This document shows positions 30,823 to 37,965 of a stretch of DNA of 64,000 bases, in pieces. The notes under the pieces are model-generated. The model ran no database searches, was not told the origin of the DNA, and saw nothing but the letters and a program-made list of their open reading frames with translations. The number at the start of each line of letters is the position of its first letter. The first letter of the stretch is position 1. Where the stretch lies: positions 1 to 64,000 of the IMG/VR virus record IMGVR_UViG_3300003324_000465; one strand, 5' to 3'. A program made the position numbers and the translations under genes. The DNA comes from a virus.

Positions 30823-31077
30823 TTAGTATGCTTCATCTGGATTGATAAGCCAAGTAGCATAATTGGTTAAAGGAGCGCCTAGTTTATATACGCTACCGCT
30901 CTTTGTTGTTATTGTTTGTATATCCTTGTTATATGCTACTATAACAGAAGTAGTAATACGGTTATCATATCCTTCTACACATCCTGTAAGATGTAATTGA
31001 CATCCTTTCTCCAAATCTTCAATATGTGCATATTCCCAGAAAGGATTAATTATTGTGTATTGATCGCATGTTTTCAT
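30823..31077 (-). CDS. hypothetical protein (84 aa)
   Basis: ATGA overlap with the upstream gene. A beta-rich product: GCQLHLTGCVEGYDNRITTS, VIVAYNKDIQTITTKSGSVYKLG and NYATWLINPDEAY. Similar small domains with 'T.SG+.Y.LG' occur in phages, function unknown. Confidence 0.65.
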   Translation of the reverse strand: MKTCDQYTIINPFWEYAHIEDLEKGCQLHLTGCVEGYDNRITTSVIVAYNKDIQTITTKSGSVYKLGAPLTNYATWLINPDEAY

Positions 31078-31400
31078 GGTTTTACTCCTAATCTTCTAGC
31101 TGTTTCTTTCCGTATAGATTTACGGGCAAATTGCATTCTACGATCATATTCATCCTTGTCAGCTATAGTATCTGCGGCGAATGTTTCATGGTCTCCATTG
31201 ACGGCAATTGACCGCAGCGAACTATCCTCGCATATCTGATGTTGAACTGTACCAATCTCCGTTGTAATTGTCCAATAAAAAGAACGACTTGTTACCGTAG
31301 CATTATATATTGATATATTGCGCCGCGTTTTGTATTTACGAATGAATGTGCTTAGACGATAGACTAGAACGGCTATTATAAGTATAGCCCACATGCTCAT
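31074..31400 (-). CDS. small membrane-anchored protein (108 aa)
   Basis: TAGGAGTAATAATT precedes the ATG. An N-terminal transmembrane helix (about 3-17, MWAILIIAVLVYRL) is followed by a basic stop-transfer (RKYKTRR), then a soluble domain ending in an Arg/Lys-rich helix. Unrecognised. Confidence 0.65.
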   Translation of the reverse strand: MSMWAILIIAVLVYRLSTFIRKYKTRRNISIYNATVTSRSFYWTITTEIGTVQHQICEDSSLRSIAVNGDHETFAADTIADKDEYDRRMQFARKSIRKETARRLGVKP

Positions 31401-31411
31401 AATTATTACTC

Positions 31412-31777
31412 CTATACGAATCGCATCTGAATTGACGTTCGGTAAGCTATCCTTTGCTGAATAACCTTATAGTCTATTCCTTTTGTCTCACACCAGAGAA
31501 ATAAGGGAGTATGTTTCTTTGAGGAATTACAACCGTTGCAAACGGTAACGAGATTGTGAGGATTTTTGATAGCCTTGCGGAAATCTTTTATATCAGGATA
31601 TTCCTGTGCAAGCTCATGTTGTGGAATAATATGGTCAAGCGTAATTACATCTAGCGGATTTTGCTTCCATACCTCTTTTGTGTATCGCTTGCCTACTTTG
31701 CCGCAATAGCAGCAAGTATCAGCATCACGATCATAAAGGTTTTTGCGCTGCTTTGGGCTTATCCATCCGCTAGGCAT
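31412..31777 (-). CDS. HNH endonuclease (121 aa)
   Basis: ATG at 31777 chosen since AGAGGA lies just upstream, while an ATG at 31831 falls inside the promoter's -10 region. The HNH core is CCYCGKVGKR...DVITLDHIIPQHELAQEYPD...NPHNLVTVCNGCNSSK: both CxxC knuckles, LDH and N..N..C. Likely a phage homing nuclease or a small terminase-associated nuclease. The neighbours give no packaging context. Confidence 0.9.
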   Translation of the reverse strand: MPSGWISPKQRKNLYDRDADTCCYCGKVGKRYTKEVWKQNPLDVITLDHIIPQHELAQEYPDIKDFRKAIKNPHNLVTVCNGCNSSKKHTPLFLWCETKGIDYKVIQQRIAYRTSIQMRFV

Positions 31778-31821
31778 GTTCGTAATCCTCTGTACTGGTA
31801 TGTTGCGGTTCCGTTGTGAGG

Positions 31822-31850
31822 ATAGTACCATGAAAAAAGATAAGAGTCAA
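31822..31850 (-). promoter_or_regulatory. sigma70-type promoter of the HNH gene
   Basis: Minus strand: TTGACT (31845-31850), 17 bp ending CATGG, TACTAT (31822-31827). Confidence 0.75.
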
Positions 31851-31883
31851 GAGGTTTTAAGACCAATTTTAGAGGAATTTTTT

Positions 31884-31924
31884 GTACCCTGTATTACGAA
31901 TAGTCAATATTAAATACAGGGTAC
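31884..31924. repeat. 12-bp perfect inverted repeat
   Basis: GTACCCTGTATT (31884-31895) and AATACAGGGTAC (31913-31924) with a 17-nt loop, directly after the stop of the 31934 gene. No T-run follows on either strand, so it may be an RNA 3' end stabiliser or an operator. Confidence 0.7.
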
Positions 31925-31933
31925 ATAACGCGC

Positions 31934-32218
31934 CTACCATTCAATATCAAAACCTGCGGCGCTAAACAACGTTTCTCTCACCTGCGTCCATGTTTCAGAA
32001 GACAGATCACGATTGTACCCACGAATGTCGTTTTTCTTGTCATAGACAAAGATTCGAGTCTCTTTCTGAAGATCGACTCGCTTGTCTGTAACAATGTAAT
32101 GATACCTGCTGCCCTTTTCTTCGATCTGCCATCCGAAAACATATATAACATCTTTCTGTCCAGTTTGAGGATTGGGCATGATCATACCCACTGAACCGTA
32201 GCGCAATTTGCCTTCCAT
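31934..32218 (-). CDS. hypothetical protein (94 aa)
   Basis: GAAAGGATACCACA precedes the ATG. A beta-rich protein with DVIYVFGWQIEEKGSRYHYI and a helical C-terminus. Behind its own promoter with the shared operator block. Unrecognised. Confidence 0.65.
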   Translation of the reverse strand: MEGKLRYGSVGMIMPNPQTGQKDVIYVFGWQIEEKGSRYHYIVTDKRVDLQKETRIFVYDKKNDIRGYNRDLSSETWTQVRETLFSAAGFDIEW

Positions 32219-32257
32219 TGTGGTATCCTTTCGGTATTGTGTTCGGCTACTGAAACA

Positions 32258-32308
32258 AGGATACCATGCTCCCAGAGCAATGTCAATATCGAAAGCGTGT
32301 AGATTCTA
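32258..32308 (-). promoter_or_regulatory. promoter with shared operator-like block
   Basis: Minus strand: TTGACA (32281-32286), 17 bp ending CATGG-like, TATCCT (32258-32263). AATCTACACGCTTTCGATAT sits over and upstream of -35, identical in this part to the promoter at 30208. Confidence 0.8.
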
Positions 32309-32432
32309 GGCAAATTTCAAAGGGCACCATACGGACTCTGTTTAACCTGAACCTATAGATCATAGTATTCTCTTGTCGGATATGATCAATGCCATGAATA
32401 TACCCGGCGTATTATTATACCGCGTTTTGTTT

Positions 32433-32585
32433 TCATTTTCCTAGTACCTTTTGAATATCATACAAAGAACGCTCCCGTACTAGTAATCGCTCTCTATAAT
32501 AATCAGGATGGCTTAATCTACGATGATAGTAGAACCTAGCATATTTATATTTTAATGCGAGTTTCTTTCCTCGTTTCGTCTTCAT
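32433..32585 (-). CDS. small very basic protein (50 aa)
   Basis: The ATG follows GGGGGATACTAT. MKTKRGKKLALKYKYARFYY, then HRRLSHPDYYRERLLVRERS: about one third Lys/Arg, probably nucleic-acid binding. The TGA overlaps a second tiny frame that also begins MKTKRG (about 16 codons, ends near 32386), as if its start had been duplicated. Confidence 0.6.
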   Translation of the reverse strand: MKTKRGKKLALKYKYARFYYHRRLSHPDYYRERLLVRERSLYDIQKVLGK

Positions 32586-32614
32586 AGTATCCCCCATGAA
32601 TAAATTGCGCGCAG

Positions 32615-32815
32615 TTATTTCTTAATGCTCCATGTACGATTCCAGATACGGGTAATTGGATTCCATAGATACGTCTCATTAGGATTCGTAGAATAAAAGT
32701 CTACCGCACGAATGGCCCCATGACCATATCCTGCTAAAGTGAATGCATGCCCGATTGTATTACCTTTGATTGTTTGTTTTGTTCCATCCTTCCAGTAGAG
32801 GATATATGTGTTCAT
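32615..32815 (-). CDS. hypothetical protein (66 aa)
   Basis: ATGA overlap with the upstream gene. Begins MNTYILYWKDGTKQTIKG, then a helix NTIGHAFTLAGYGHGAI, followed by WNPITRIWNRTW. A small phage family ('Y.+.W.DG....+.G.+..+A...AG.G.GA') with unknown role. Confidence 0.68.
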   Translation of the reverse strand: MNTYILYWKDGTKQTIKGNTIGHAFTLAGYGHGAIRAVDFYSTNPNETYLWNPITRIWNRTWSIKK

Positions 32816-32979
32816 CTTATACTCCTTGTGTATTGGATAGGAATCTCATAAAATCCGCTACCATCGTCAAAACGTACAATGACAGTAAAAATACGATTGT
32901 TCATACAACCTACTGCTCTACTAGGTTCAGCTAGACCGATCTTACCTCTCATCGCTCCTTCTATAATGATTACTTTCAT
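32812..32979 (-). CDS. small hypothetical protein (55 aa)
   Basis: Lies exactly between overlapping neighbours: its ATG shares bases with the preceding stop and its TGA overlaps the next ATG. MKVIIIEGAMRGKIGLAEPS then FTVIVRFDDGSGFYEIP, an SH3-like beta barrel plan. Confidence 0.65.
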   Translation of the reverse strand: MKVIIIEGAMRGKIGLAEPSRAVGCMNNRIFTVIVRFDDGSGFYEIPIQYTRSIR

Positions 32980-33398
32980 TATTCTATACTCTTTGTATTC
33001 TTACATAATGGATATGCAGCACATCCTAAAAATTCACCAAACTTGCCTTTTCGTAGTTTCATAGGATTACCACAACGATCACACCATGTTATACCATCAC
33101 TCCAATTATCAATGCGCGCATTTAATCGTATCTGCCAATTATGTGATCGATTAATCCTTTTTTCACCGCTAATAAAATCACCACGACTATCAACAATCAC
33201 AATACGTATAGCATCAGCGCCAATATCTCTACTTTTACCATTACGCTTATCAATACTCGTATAAATACGAATATGACATGTATCTATTACTTTCTCATAG
33301 ACATGTTCACCTATAGGTAGATCAATACGTTTAAATCCACGTACGAGCAATACATCATTCATGTCTTGCAGTGTAATAACTTCGTATTGTGATGCCAT
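32979..33398 (-). CDS. hypothetical protein with topoisomerase-type zinc finger
   Basis: Residues 1-100 form an unrecognised beta-rich domain. The C-terminus carries CDRCGNPMKLRKGKFGEFLG then CAAYPLCKN, the C4 zinc finger found at topoisomerase I tails, which binds single-stranded DNA or RNA. The same finger type starts the UvrD-like helicase at 29.9 kb, suggesting domain reuse. AGAAAGGTAGATTGCT precedes the ATG. Confidence 0.75.
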   Translation of the reverse strand: MASQYEVITLQDMNDVLLVRGFKRIDLPIGEHVYEKVIDTCHIRIYTSIDKRNGKSRDIGADAIRIVIVDSRGDFISGEKRINRSHNWQIRLNARIDNWSDGITWCDRCGNPMKLRKGKFGEFLGCAAYPLCKNTKSIE

Positions 33399-33412
33399 AG
33401 CAATCTACCTTT

Positions 33413-33709
33413 CTATGAATTAAATAAACGCTGGTAATTCGTTAGTGCTGCATGAATGCGTTCATGTGTAGGACCATCATACTTAGTGAGAATAGTAGCA
33501 CAATACGATTGAATACCGTAATGTGTCAGTGTGTATATTCCACACTCATTATCAAATGATACGATGCTGTTACGAATAAATGCACCTAGTGTACGATTGT
33601 CAGCGAATAAAAACATTGTTTCTTTTACTTCTATTGCGGTATTCCGATGATCCAATATCCTCTCAATAGCTTCTACTTGAGCATTGCTTAAATTCATATT
33701 CACTGACAT
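33413..33709 (-). CDS. hypothetical protein (98 aa), paralogous pair
   Basis: Partner of the 25215-25520 product: shared 'NAQVEAIERIL', 'TLGAFIRNSIVSFDNE', 'THYGIQSYCATILTK' and 'THERIHAAL'. It resembles a small winged-helix layout but has no named family. Confidence 0.7.
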   Translation of the reverse strand: MSVNMNLSNAQVEAIERILDHRNTAIEVKETMFLFADNRTLGAFIRNSIVSFDNECGIYTLTHYGIQSYCATILTKYDGPTHERIHAALTNYQRLFNS

Positions 33710-33724
33710 GATGCCTACTCCTAT

Positions 33725-34117
33725 TTATTGGTTATACCAGAGGATAACCTCATCTCCATACAGAATATAGGCGCGGCCTATATTATCAACCGCAAGGGTG
33801 AAATGGTTGATACGCTTCTTATGTTGTCTACGGTATTCACGAATAAAATCAAGAATAACTATGCCAATTGTGTAATCCAGTGCTTTTGTGAAAATACGCA
33901 TAGCAAAATTATTATCAGACCTATCACCGGACTCGGTATCTTTCATATACTGTACTGATTGATCATCCTTCAGATACAGCCATGAAATATCCTGAGCGCT
34001 CAAGGGCTTTCCTGAATCGTATGCCTCTTTCATCTTTGCATAGAGCGCATTCGTGTCTACTTCCCATGACGTTACCTTGATCTGTTTGCCAGCATAGGTG
34101 ATAGTTTGCTTTTTCAT
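33725..34117 (-). CDS. hypothetical protein (130 aa)
   Basis: MKKQTITYAGKQIKVTSWEV, a helix with LYAKMKEAYDSGKPLS, WLYLKDD and a C-terminal beta part (FTLAVDNIGRAYILYGDEVI). AGGAGTAAAGAC precedes the ATG. Unrecognised. Confidence 0.65.
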   Translation of the reverse strand: MKKQTITYAGKQIKVTSWEVDTNALYAKMKEAYDSGKPLSAQDISWLYLKDDQSVQYMKDTESGDRSDNNFAMRIFTKALDYTIGIVILDFIREYRRQHKKRINHFTLAVDNIGRAYILYGDEVILWYNQ

Positions 34118-34146
34118 GTCTTTACTCCTGATACTATGCGCGGCTA

Positions 34147-34326
34147 TTATTCAATTACAGTAATTGTGTATCCTTCTGTGATTTCATGACATGACACATA
34201 TTCCCACGTATAATCAGTATTCTGATCCGCAATTTCTTGCGCTTTCTCAATTGTGGTGGTAATTATATATTGCATCGCAATGCCGTATGAATCGCCTGAA
34301 AATTCAAAGATATAGAGCTTGCTCAT
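34147..34326 (-). CDS. small phage protein, LYIFEF family (59 aa)
   Basis: ATG at 34326 chosen for GAAAGGATTTACC upstream. MSKLYIFEFSGDSYGIAMQY, TTIEKAQEIADQNTDYTW: same strand-turn-strand-'EKA' plan as the genes at 7.3-9.5 kb and 36747. Function unknown. Confidence 0.65.
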   Translation of the reverse strand: MSKLYIFEFSGDSYGIAMQYIITTTIEKAQEIADQNTDYTWEYVSCHEITEGYTITVIE

Positions 34327-34365
34327 AAAGGTAAATCCTTTCATAACTTGTCCGACTCTGCGAGA

Positions 34366-34416
34366 ATAATACCATGAGCTAAAACAGAAGTCAATATCTA
34401 AACCGTGTAATATAAC
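34366..34416 (-). promoter_or_regulatory. promoter with shared operator-like block
   Basis: Minus strand: TTGACT (34389-34394), 17 bp ending CATGG, TATTAT (34366-34371). TTACACGGTTTAGATATTGA overlaps -35, a diverged copy of the shared block. The remaining 34417-34484 holds only AT-rich DNA. Confidence 0.8.
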
Positions 34417-34503
34417 GTGTAAATTTAAGAAGATTTTAGAGGATACTGGTATTTATTACTCGCGCCAGTATAACGCTTTGTACTTATAATTGCGGGCAAT
34501 TTA

Positions 34504-34806
34504 TTACTTGCTGCGTGTTAGCTCATTTCGATGGGCACCGCAATAAACATCAAACATGTTAATAGGCGAGCGGATAATGCAAGCGCATTTTTTACTGCGG
34601 TACGTATGTATAACCCGCTTGTCATCCGCATCAGGTTGCCGTGTAACCGAAGTCACTGTCGGCTGAACCCCAAGATTTTTTTTATTCTTGCTACCCTTCG
34701 GTCTGCCCCTACCACGCTTTGGCTCTGTCTCCGCTGCTGCGGCGATAGTCTTTTTATTTAGAGAACCTTTAGGACGACCACGGCCCCGTTTAATTGTGCT
34801 TTCCAT
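34504..34806 (-). CDS. AT-hook protein (100 aa)
   Basis: ATG at 34806, with GAAAGGTACACGACA upstream. Two near-identical AT-hook modules, TIKRGRGRPKGSLNKK (about 4-19) and EPKRGRGRPKGSKNKK (about 27-42), bind the minor groove of AT-rich DNA. A C-terminal part with CACIIRSP...VYCGAHR could bind zinc. It may act as a phage xenogeneic-silencer-like or genome-organising protein. Confidence 0.85.
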   Translation of the reverse strand: MESTIKRGRGRPKGSLNKKTIAAAAETEPKRGRGRPKGSKNKKNLGVQPTVTSVTRQPDADDKRVIHTYRSKKCACIIRSPINMFDVYCGAHRNELTRSK

Positions 34807-34843
34807 TGTCGTGTACCTTTCGTTATAGTGCTTACTTGCACTG

Positions 34844-34871
34844 ACTATACCACGAGATTCGATATTGTCAA
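34844..34871 (-). promoter_or_regulatory. sigma70-type promoter of the AT-hook gene
   Basis: Minus strand: TTGACA (34866-34871), 16 bp ending GTGG, TATAGT (34844-34849). Confidence 0.8.
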
Positions 34872-34882
34872 GAGGGAATTTT

Positions 34883-35452
34883 CTACCAATGTGAGCGGAA
34901 ATAAACAATATCGCGGAGAATAAGTGTACCATCTTCTGATACGGCTAGATTGTGTGTAGGAAACTCAAAGAGAAAATTACTATCAAAAGCTGTAGTCCAA
35001 GTATAAATATTGCGTAATGCTTCTATAATCGAGTCTGGTACATTACCATCCTGTTCTAATTTTTCGATAAAATTGTATACTACCTGATATAACAGATCGT
35101 ATCTGTTCCTAATCATATGCAAGCTAATTTCACCACGAAAAAAACCCCATGTTTCTTGAAGCACTTTAGCTACGCGCCATGCCTCTTTGTGCTTTGCCGT
35201 AAGCTTATCAGTAAATTTTGTCTTATAACACACATAGTCCCTACCACGAATAGATATGTCATCACACGTTTCCATGTACGGCACATGCTTAGATTTAATG
35301 TGGCTGTAGATTTCCTTTGTATGCTGATTCGCATGCTCATAAACGTCATAGGGTGTAATCAGGAATACTACAGAAGGATCATCTGTTGATCGATAGGCGA
35401 TGGAAAATTCGCCTTGTCCAATTTTCTTGACATTGTGCCCATGGATCATCAT
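34883..35452 (-). CDS. protein-kinase-fold-like protein (189 aa)
   Basis: The start at 35452 has AGAAGGAAACACGACC upstream. VKKIGQGEFSIAYRSTDD resembles a glycine-rich loop; KEIYSHIKSKHVPYMETCDD, the helical middle and THNLAVSEDGTLILRDIVYF resemble the HxN / D(F)G region of kinase-like phage proteins. An obvious VAIK lysine and HRD are not seen. It could be a pseudokinase or a divergent kinase; both are inference. Confidence 0.5.
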   Translation of the reverse strand: MMIHGHNVKKIGQGEFSIAYRSTDDPSVVFLITPYDVYEHANQHTKEIYSHIKSKHVPYMETCDDISIRGRDYVCYKTKFTDKLTAKHKEAWRVAKVLQETWGFFRGEISLHMIRNRYDLLYQVVYNFIEKLEQDGNVPDSIIEALRNIYTWTTAFDSNFLFEFPTHNLAVSEDGTLILRDIVYFRSHW

Positions 35453-35499
35453 GGTCGTGTTTCCTTCTGTGTACTGTGTTGCTTGTCTGCTATGGTAAC

Positions 35500-35527
35500 A
35501 GCATATCACGGTTTTTGAGGATGTCAA
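35500..35527 (-). promoter_or_regulatory. sigma70-type promoter of the kinase-like gene
   Basis: Minus strand: TTGACA (35522-35527), 16 bp, TATGCT (35500-35505). Confidence 0.75.
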
Positions 35528-35823
35528 TACCCGAATCTCATATGAGTATCAAATTGGTCATTTTTAGGCATATCAAAGCCATAAAATCAAAATTGCACAC
35601 GCATGGTATATATCTACCATTGATTCAAGGTTTACATCTCAGCGTATATGCATGTATTAAAGGGCTTCTAGCAATTCCTATAAGCGGCTTTTGTAATTTC
35701 ACAAAATGCTCTATAAGGCCCATAGGAAGCTTACAGAGGCATTGTAATATCAATCTGGTATAAGAGTAGGGGTGATTCGCTGTAGAGGTTCCTATTAAAT
35801 AATAGCTATTATTTTAAGGCTTT
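35528..35823 (-). repeat. operon-end element, copy 5 (diverged), and gene-free gap
   Basis: About 300 bp without a gene. On the minus strand it contains TACAATGCCTCTGTAAGCTT (about 35726-35746), the conserved 5' block of the operon-end elements, then CCTATGGGCC and CTTATAGAG, with CGCTTATAGG and AGAAGCCC further on as degenerate arms. The rest is AT-rich with repeated ATCAAA words. Confidence 0.5.
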
Positions 35824-36177
35824 CTAATGCTTTGAATCATAATGATATTTAGGAGTATTTTTGAGGATAAGACATTGACAATCTATGTCATATTCATATT
35901 CAGCATGCTCGTTATATCTGCGTGTATGGGATTCTTGCAATTTCTTATATTCTTTATATGCGGCTAATTCATTTGCAATAATGGGTTGCCATTTACTATT
36001 CACTTCTGCTATGAGTTCTAATAGATGCGCCCAATTATTAAGCATGTGATAAAAGACCATAGCAAGATCAACGAGTTCTAACAATTGCCAGTCTTGTTTC
36101 TCGTGTGCTAATTCTACCATATGTTCACTAAGTTGAATAAAATTCCGACGATTGTATAGCAATGTATCATACTTCAT
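35824..36177 (-). CDS. hypothetical helical protein (117 aa)
   Basis: AGAAAGGATATACTA precedes the ATG. Long amphipathic helices (IQLSEHMVELAHEKQDWQLL...WAHLLELIAEV...ELAAYKEYKKLQ) and a Tyr/Asp-rich tail. Unrecognised. Confidence 0.65.
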   Translation of the reverse strand: MKYDTLLYNRRNFIQLSEHMVELAHEKQDWQLLELVDLAMVFYHMLNNWAHLLELIAEVNSKWQPIIANELAAYKEYKKLQESHTRRYNEHAEYEYDIDCQCLILKNTPKYHYDSKH

Positions 36178-36258
36178 TAGTATATCCTTTCTATGTGGAA
36201 AATTCGCGTTTTGAAATTCATTTTATAAAACTAGACTCTCCAGATTTTATTGTACCCC

Positions 36259-36501
36259 TTATGATAATAATGCGAGACACAATTCAGTCATGAGCGGCTT
36301 ATCTAGCTTTCCTTTACGCCATTCATAATAAAGCTCTTCATTATTAGGCAATTCACGAACTAGTCTGTATGCTGCGATACAGTCATCCCATATCCATGGA
36401 ATACCATTACGTTTATAGTAATCAAATTTTTCTTCTTGTCGTGTACACTTAGAAACATACATATCAGCCATTTCAAGTAGCTCTATAATATATTCATACA
36501 T
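36259..36501 (-). CDS. hypothetical protein (80 aa)
   Basis: ATG at 36501 chosen for AAAAGGAATACGTT upstream. MYEYIIELLEMADMYVSKCT then YKRNGIPWIWDDCIAAYRLV. Helical, unrecognised. Confidence 0.62.
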   Translation of the reverse strand: MYEYIIELLEMADMYVSKCTRQEEKFDYYKRNGIPWIWDDCIAAYRLVRELPNNEELYYEWRKGKLDKPLMTELCLALLS

Positions 36502-36536
36502 AACGTATTCCTTTTGTAATAAGTGCGCGCATTTTA

Positions 36537-36713
36537 TTAAAGATCGATCCATGTACCATCAATGTATTCTTGCATCTGTACATTTGTATTATCTGGTAAT
36601 AGTATATGCTCTATTAACATACCTACATATGTTTTAAAATACACAGTTAACGCACTATAATGAAATCTATACTTATATCCAGTTTGCAAAGCTAATTGTT
36701 CTGTAATAATCAT
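36537..36713 (-). CDS. hypothetical protein (58 aa)
   Basis: AGGAGAAAATACA precedes the ATG. MIITEQLALQTGYKYRFHYS then FKTYVGMLIEHILLPDNT and DGTWIDL. A small alpha/beta protein bounded by intercistronic boxes on both sides. Confidence 0.65.
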   Translation of the reverse strand: MIITEQLALQTGYKYRFHYSALTVYFKTYVGMLIEHILLPDNTNVQMQEYIDGTWIDL

Positions 36714-36721
36714 TGTATTTT

Positions 36722-36751
36722 CTCCTATAATAATGCGCGGCGATTATTATC
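36722..36751 (-). repeat. intercistronic A/T inverted repeat with GC-rich centre (representative)
   Basis: Minus strand: AATAATCGCCGCGCATTATT, where the ATAATAAT/ATTATTAT arms flank a GC-rich loop, between a stop codon and an AGGAG ribosome site. Other copies lie near 690, 1140, 1768, 3428, 13138, 21484, 23315, 23553, 23763, 24032, 24347, 24551, 25553, 25761, 26590, 27776, 32609, 34142, 34495, 36529, 36964, 37133, 37436 and 44336. Confidence 0.7.
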
Positions 36752-36938
36752 TAGTAGTATTAAAAACATATCCATTGATAATTGTCTCGCCATTACGGTC
36801 TCTCAAGTACCATGGTCCATCTGATTGCTCATCTGCAATAGCTTGAGCATTACTTGGATCATCCGCTATAATAAGCATACAATCATAAACACGATCACAA
36901 GCATCACTCCAAAATGTGTAAATGCGTAAATTATCCAT
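36747..36938 (-). CDS. small phage protein, YTFWSD family (63 aa)
   Basis: AGAAGGAAAATACT precedes the ATG. LRIYTFWSDACDRVYDCMLI and ADDPSNAQAIADEQSDGPWY repeat the plan of the 34147 product (including 'ADEQ/ADQN ...W'). Function unknown. Confidence 0.65.
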   Translation of the reverse strand: MDNLRIYTFWSDACDRVYDCMLIIADDPSNAQAIADEQSDGPWYLRDRNGETIINGYVFNTTR

Positions 36939-36973
36939 AGTATTTTCCTTCTATAATAATCGCGGGCGATTTA

Positions 36974-37108
36974 TCAGTAATAACGATAAGCTGTCTGACT
37001 ATTAAGCTCATACCATGTAAACCACGCATAACCCATAGTATAGGCTAATGAAAAACGCTTATGTTTTGTTGCAATATCCTTACCACTACTGTACCAAATA
37101 TCTTTCAT
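36974..37108 (-). CDS. small hypothetical protein (44 aa)
   Basis: AAAGGATATAAACAC precedes the ATG. Aromatic, basic peptide (MKDIWYSSGKDIATKHKRFS...YAWFTWYELNSQTAYRYY). It lies between two intercistronic boxes. Unrecognised. Confidence 0.6.
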   Translation of the reverse strand: MKDIWYSSGKDIATKHKRFSLAYTMGYAWFTWYELNSQTAYRYY

Positions 37109-37141
37109 GTGTTTATATCCTTTAAAATGCGTGCATTTTTA

Positions 37142-37408
37142 TTAATACCAAGTACTAGGCTTAGTAGATAAAGCAAAACTGTCAAAAACATTCTTATCTA
37201 TAAGGTCAATCAATTCCTTTGTAAGATCAAATACATTCTCACCAGCGTAAGGAATACGGTATGTGTATGATATTACTGCGTTGATGTCTATCGATCCATC
37301 TACAATACTTTTTGGTGTAAATATTACGCGCCCGGTAATAAAATTCCAAGAGATAGACATACTGGTGTATTCGATTGTAACGTATGTATCGTTATTATTC
37401 TTATTCAT
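37142..37408 (-). CDS. hypothetical protein (88 aa)
   Basis: AGGAGATTATATCATC precedes the ATG. A beta-rich start (TYVTIEYTSMSISWNFITGR), then ENVFDLTKELIDLI. Unrecognised. Confidence 0.65.
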   Translation of the reverse strand: MNKNNNDTYVTIEYTSMSISWNFITGRVIFTPKSIVDGSIDINAVISYTYRIPYAGENVFDLTKELIDLIDKNVFDSFALSTKPSTWY

Positions 37409-37446
37409 GATGATATAATCTCCTATAATGCCCCGCGAATTATATA

Positions 37447-37761
37447 TTAAGCACGAGCAAACGGAATACCAATAACATATCCCTTGCGTGTTTCATCATA
37501 TACAGTATAGTACGATCGTTTTGGCATCGTAGTAGCTAATAGTGTTGCGATGTGATCAAAATCAATATTCAGTGTATCAGGTATAAACATTAACCATTCC
37601 ATTACCTTTGTAAAGTGCTTTACTAATGGATTAGGCGCGCTGAAAATGCATTTGCATTCAGTTGTATTGATCATACCATAAACTTCAATTGCATTGCTTT
37701 TTTTATTAGTAGTCTGCGGTGTGCTATATTCTTGAGCAGTGATTTTTTTCACACTAGGCAT
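37447..37761 (-). CDS. hypothetical protein (104 aa)
   Basis: AAGAAAGGAATAAACA precedes the ATG. MPSVKKITAQEYSTPQTTNK, then ECKCIFSAPNPLVKHFTKVM and YYTVYDETRKGYVIGIPFA. Unrecognised alpha/beta protein. Confidence 0.65.
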   Translation of the reverse strand: MPSVKKITAQEYSTPQTTNKKSNAIEVYGMINTTECKCIFSAPNPLVKHFTKVMEWLMFIPDTLNIDFDHIATLLATTMPKRSYYTVYDETRKGYVIGIPFARA

Positions 37762-37786
37762 TGTTTATTCCTTTCTTACCTACTAT

Positions 37787-37963
37787 TCACGCGCGTGATA
37801 AACGCTCAGTTAAATCTGTAACAACACTAATATACTCTTCTGTTAGTTCTTCATACTGTTTCAACAATTGTTGATATTGGAGCAGTAATTCACGATGCTC
37901 CGCTTTCTCAAGTATAAGCTTTAAACGCAAATCAACAATCTCTAACTGATCCTCTTCATTCAT
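37787..37963 (-). CDS. small coiled-coil protein (58 aa)
   Basis: AAAGGAGACTGATT precedes the ATG, three bases after the flavoprotein's stop. Almost entirely heptad-like helix (LEIVDLRLKLILEKAEHREL, LLQYQQLLKQYEELTEEY). Possibly an oligomerising partner. Unrecognised. Confidence 0.68.
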   Translation of the reverse strand: MNEEDQLEIVDLRLKLILEKAEHRELLLQYQQLLKQYEELTEEYISVVTDLTERLSRA

Positions 37964-37965
37964 AA

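Noticed and set aside
34807-34932. N-terminal extension of the AT-hook protein
   Set aside because: The extension passes through the promoter at 34844-34871; the ATG at 34806 has the ribosome site.
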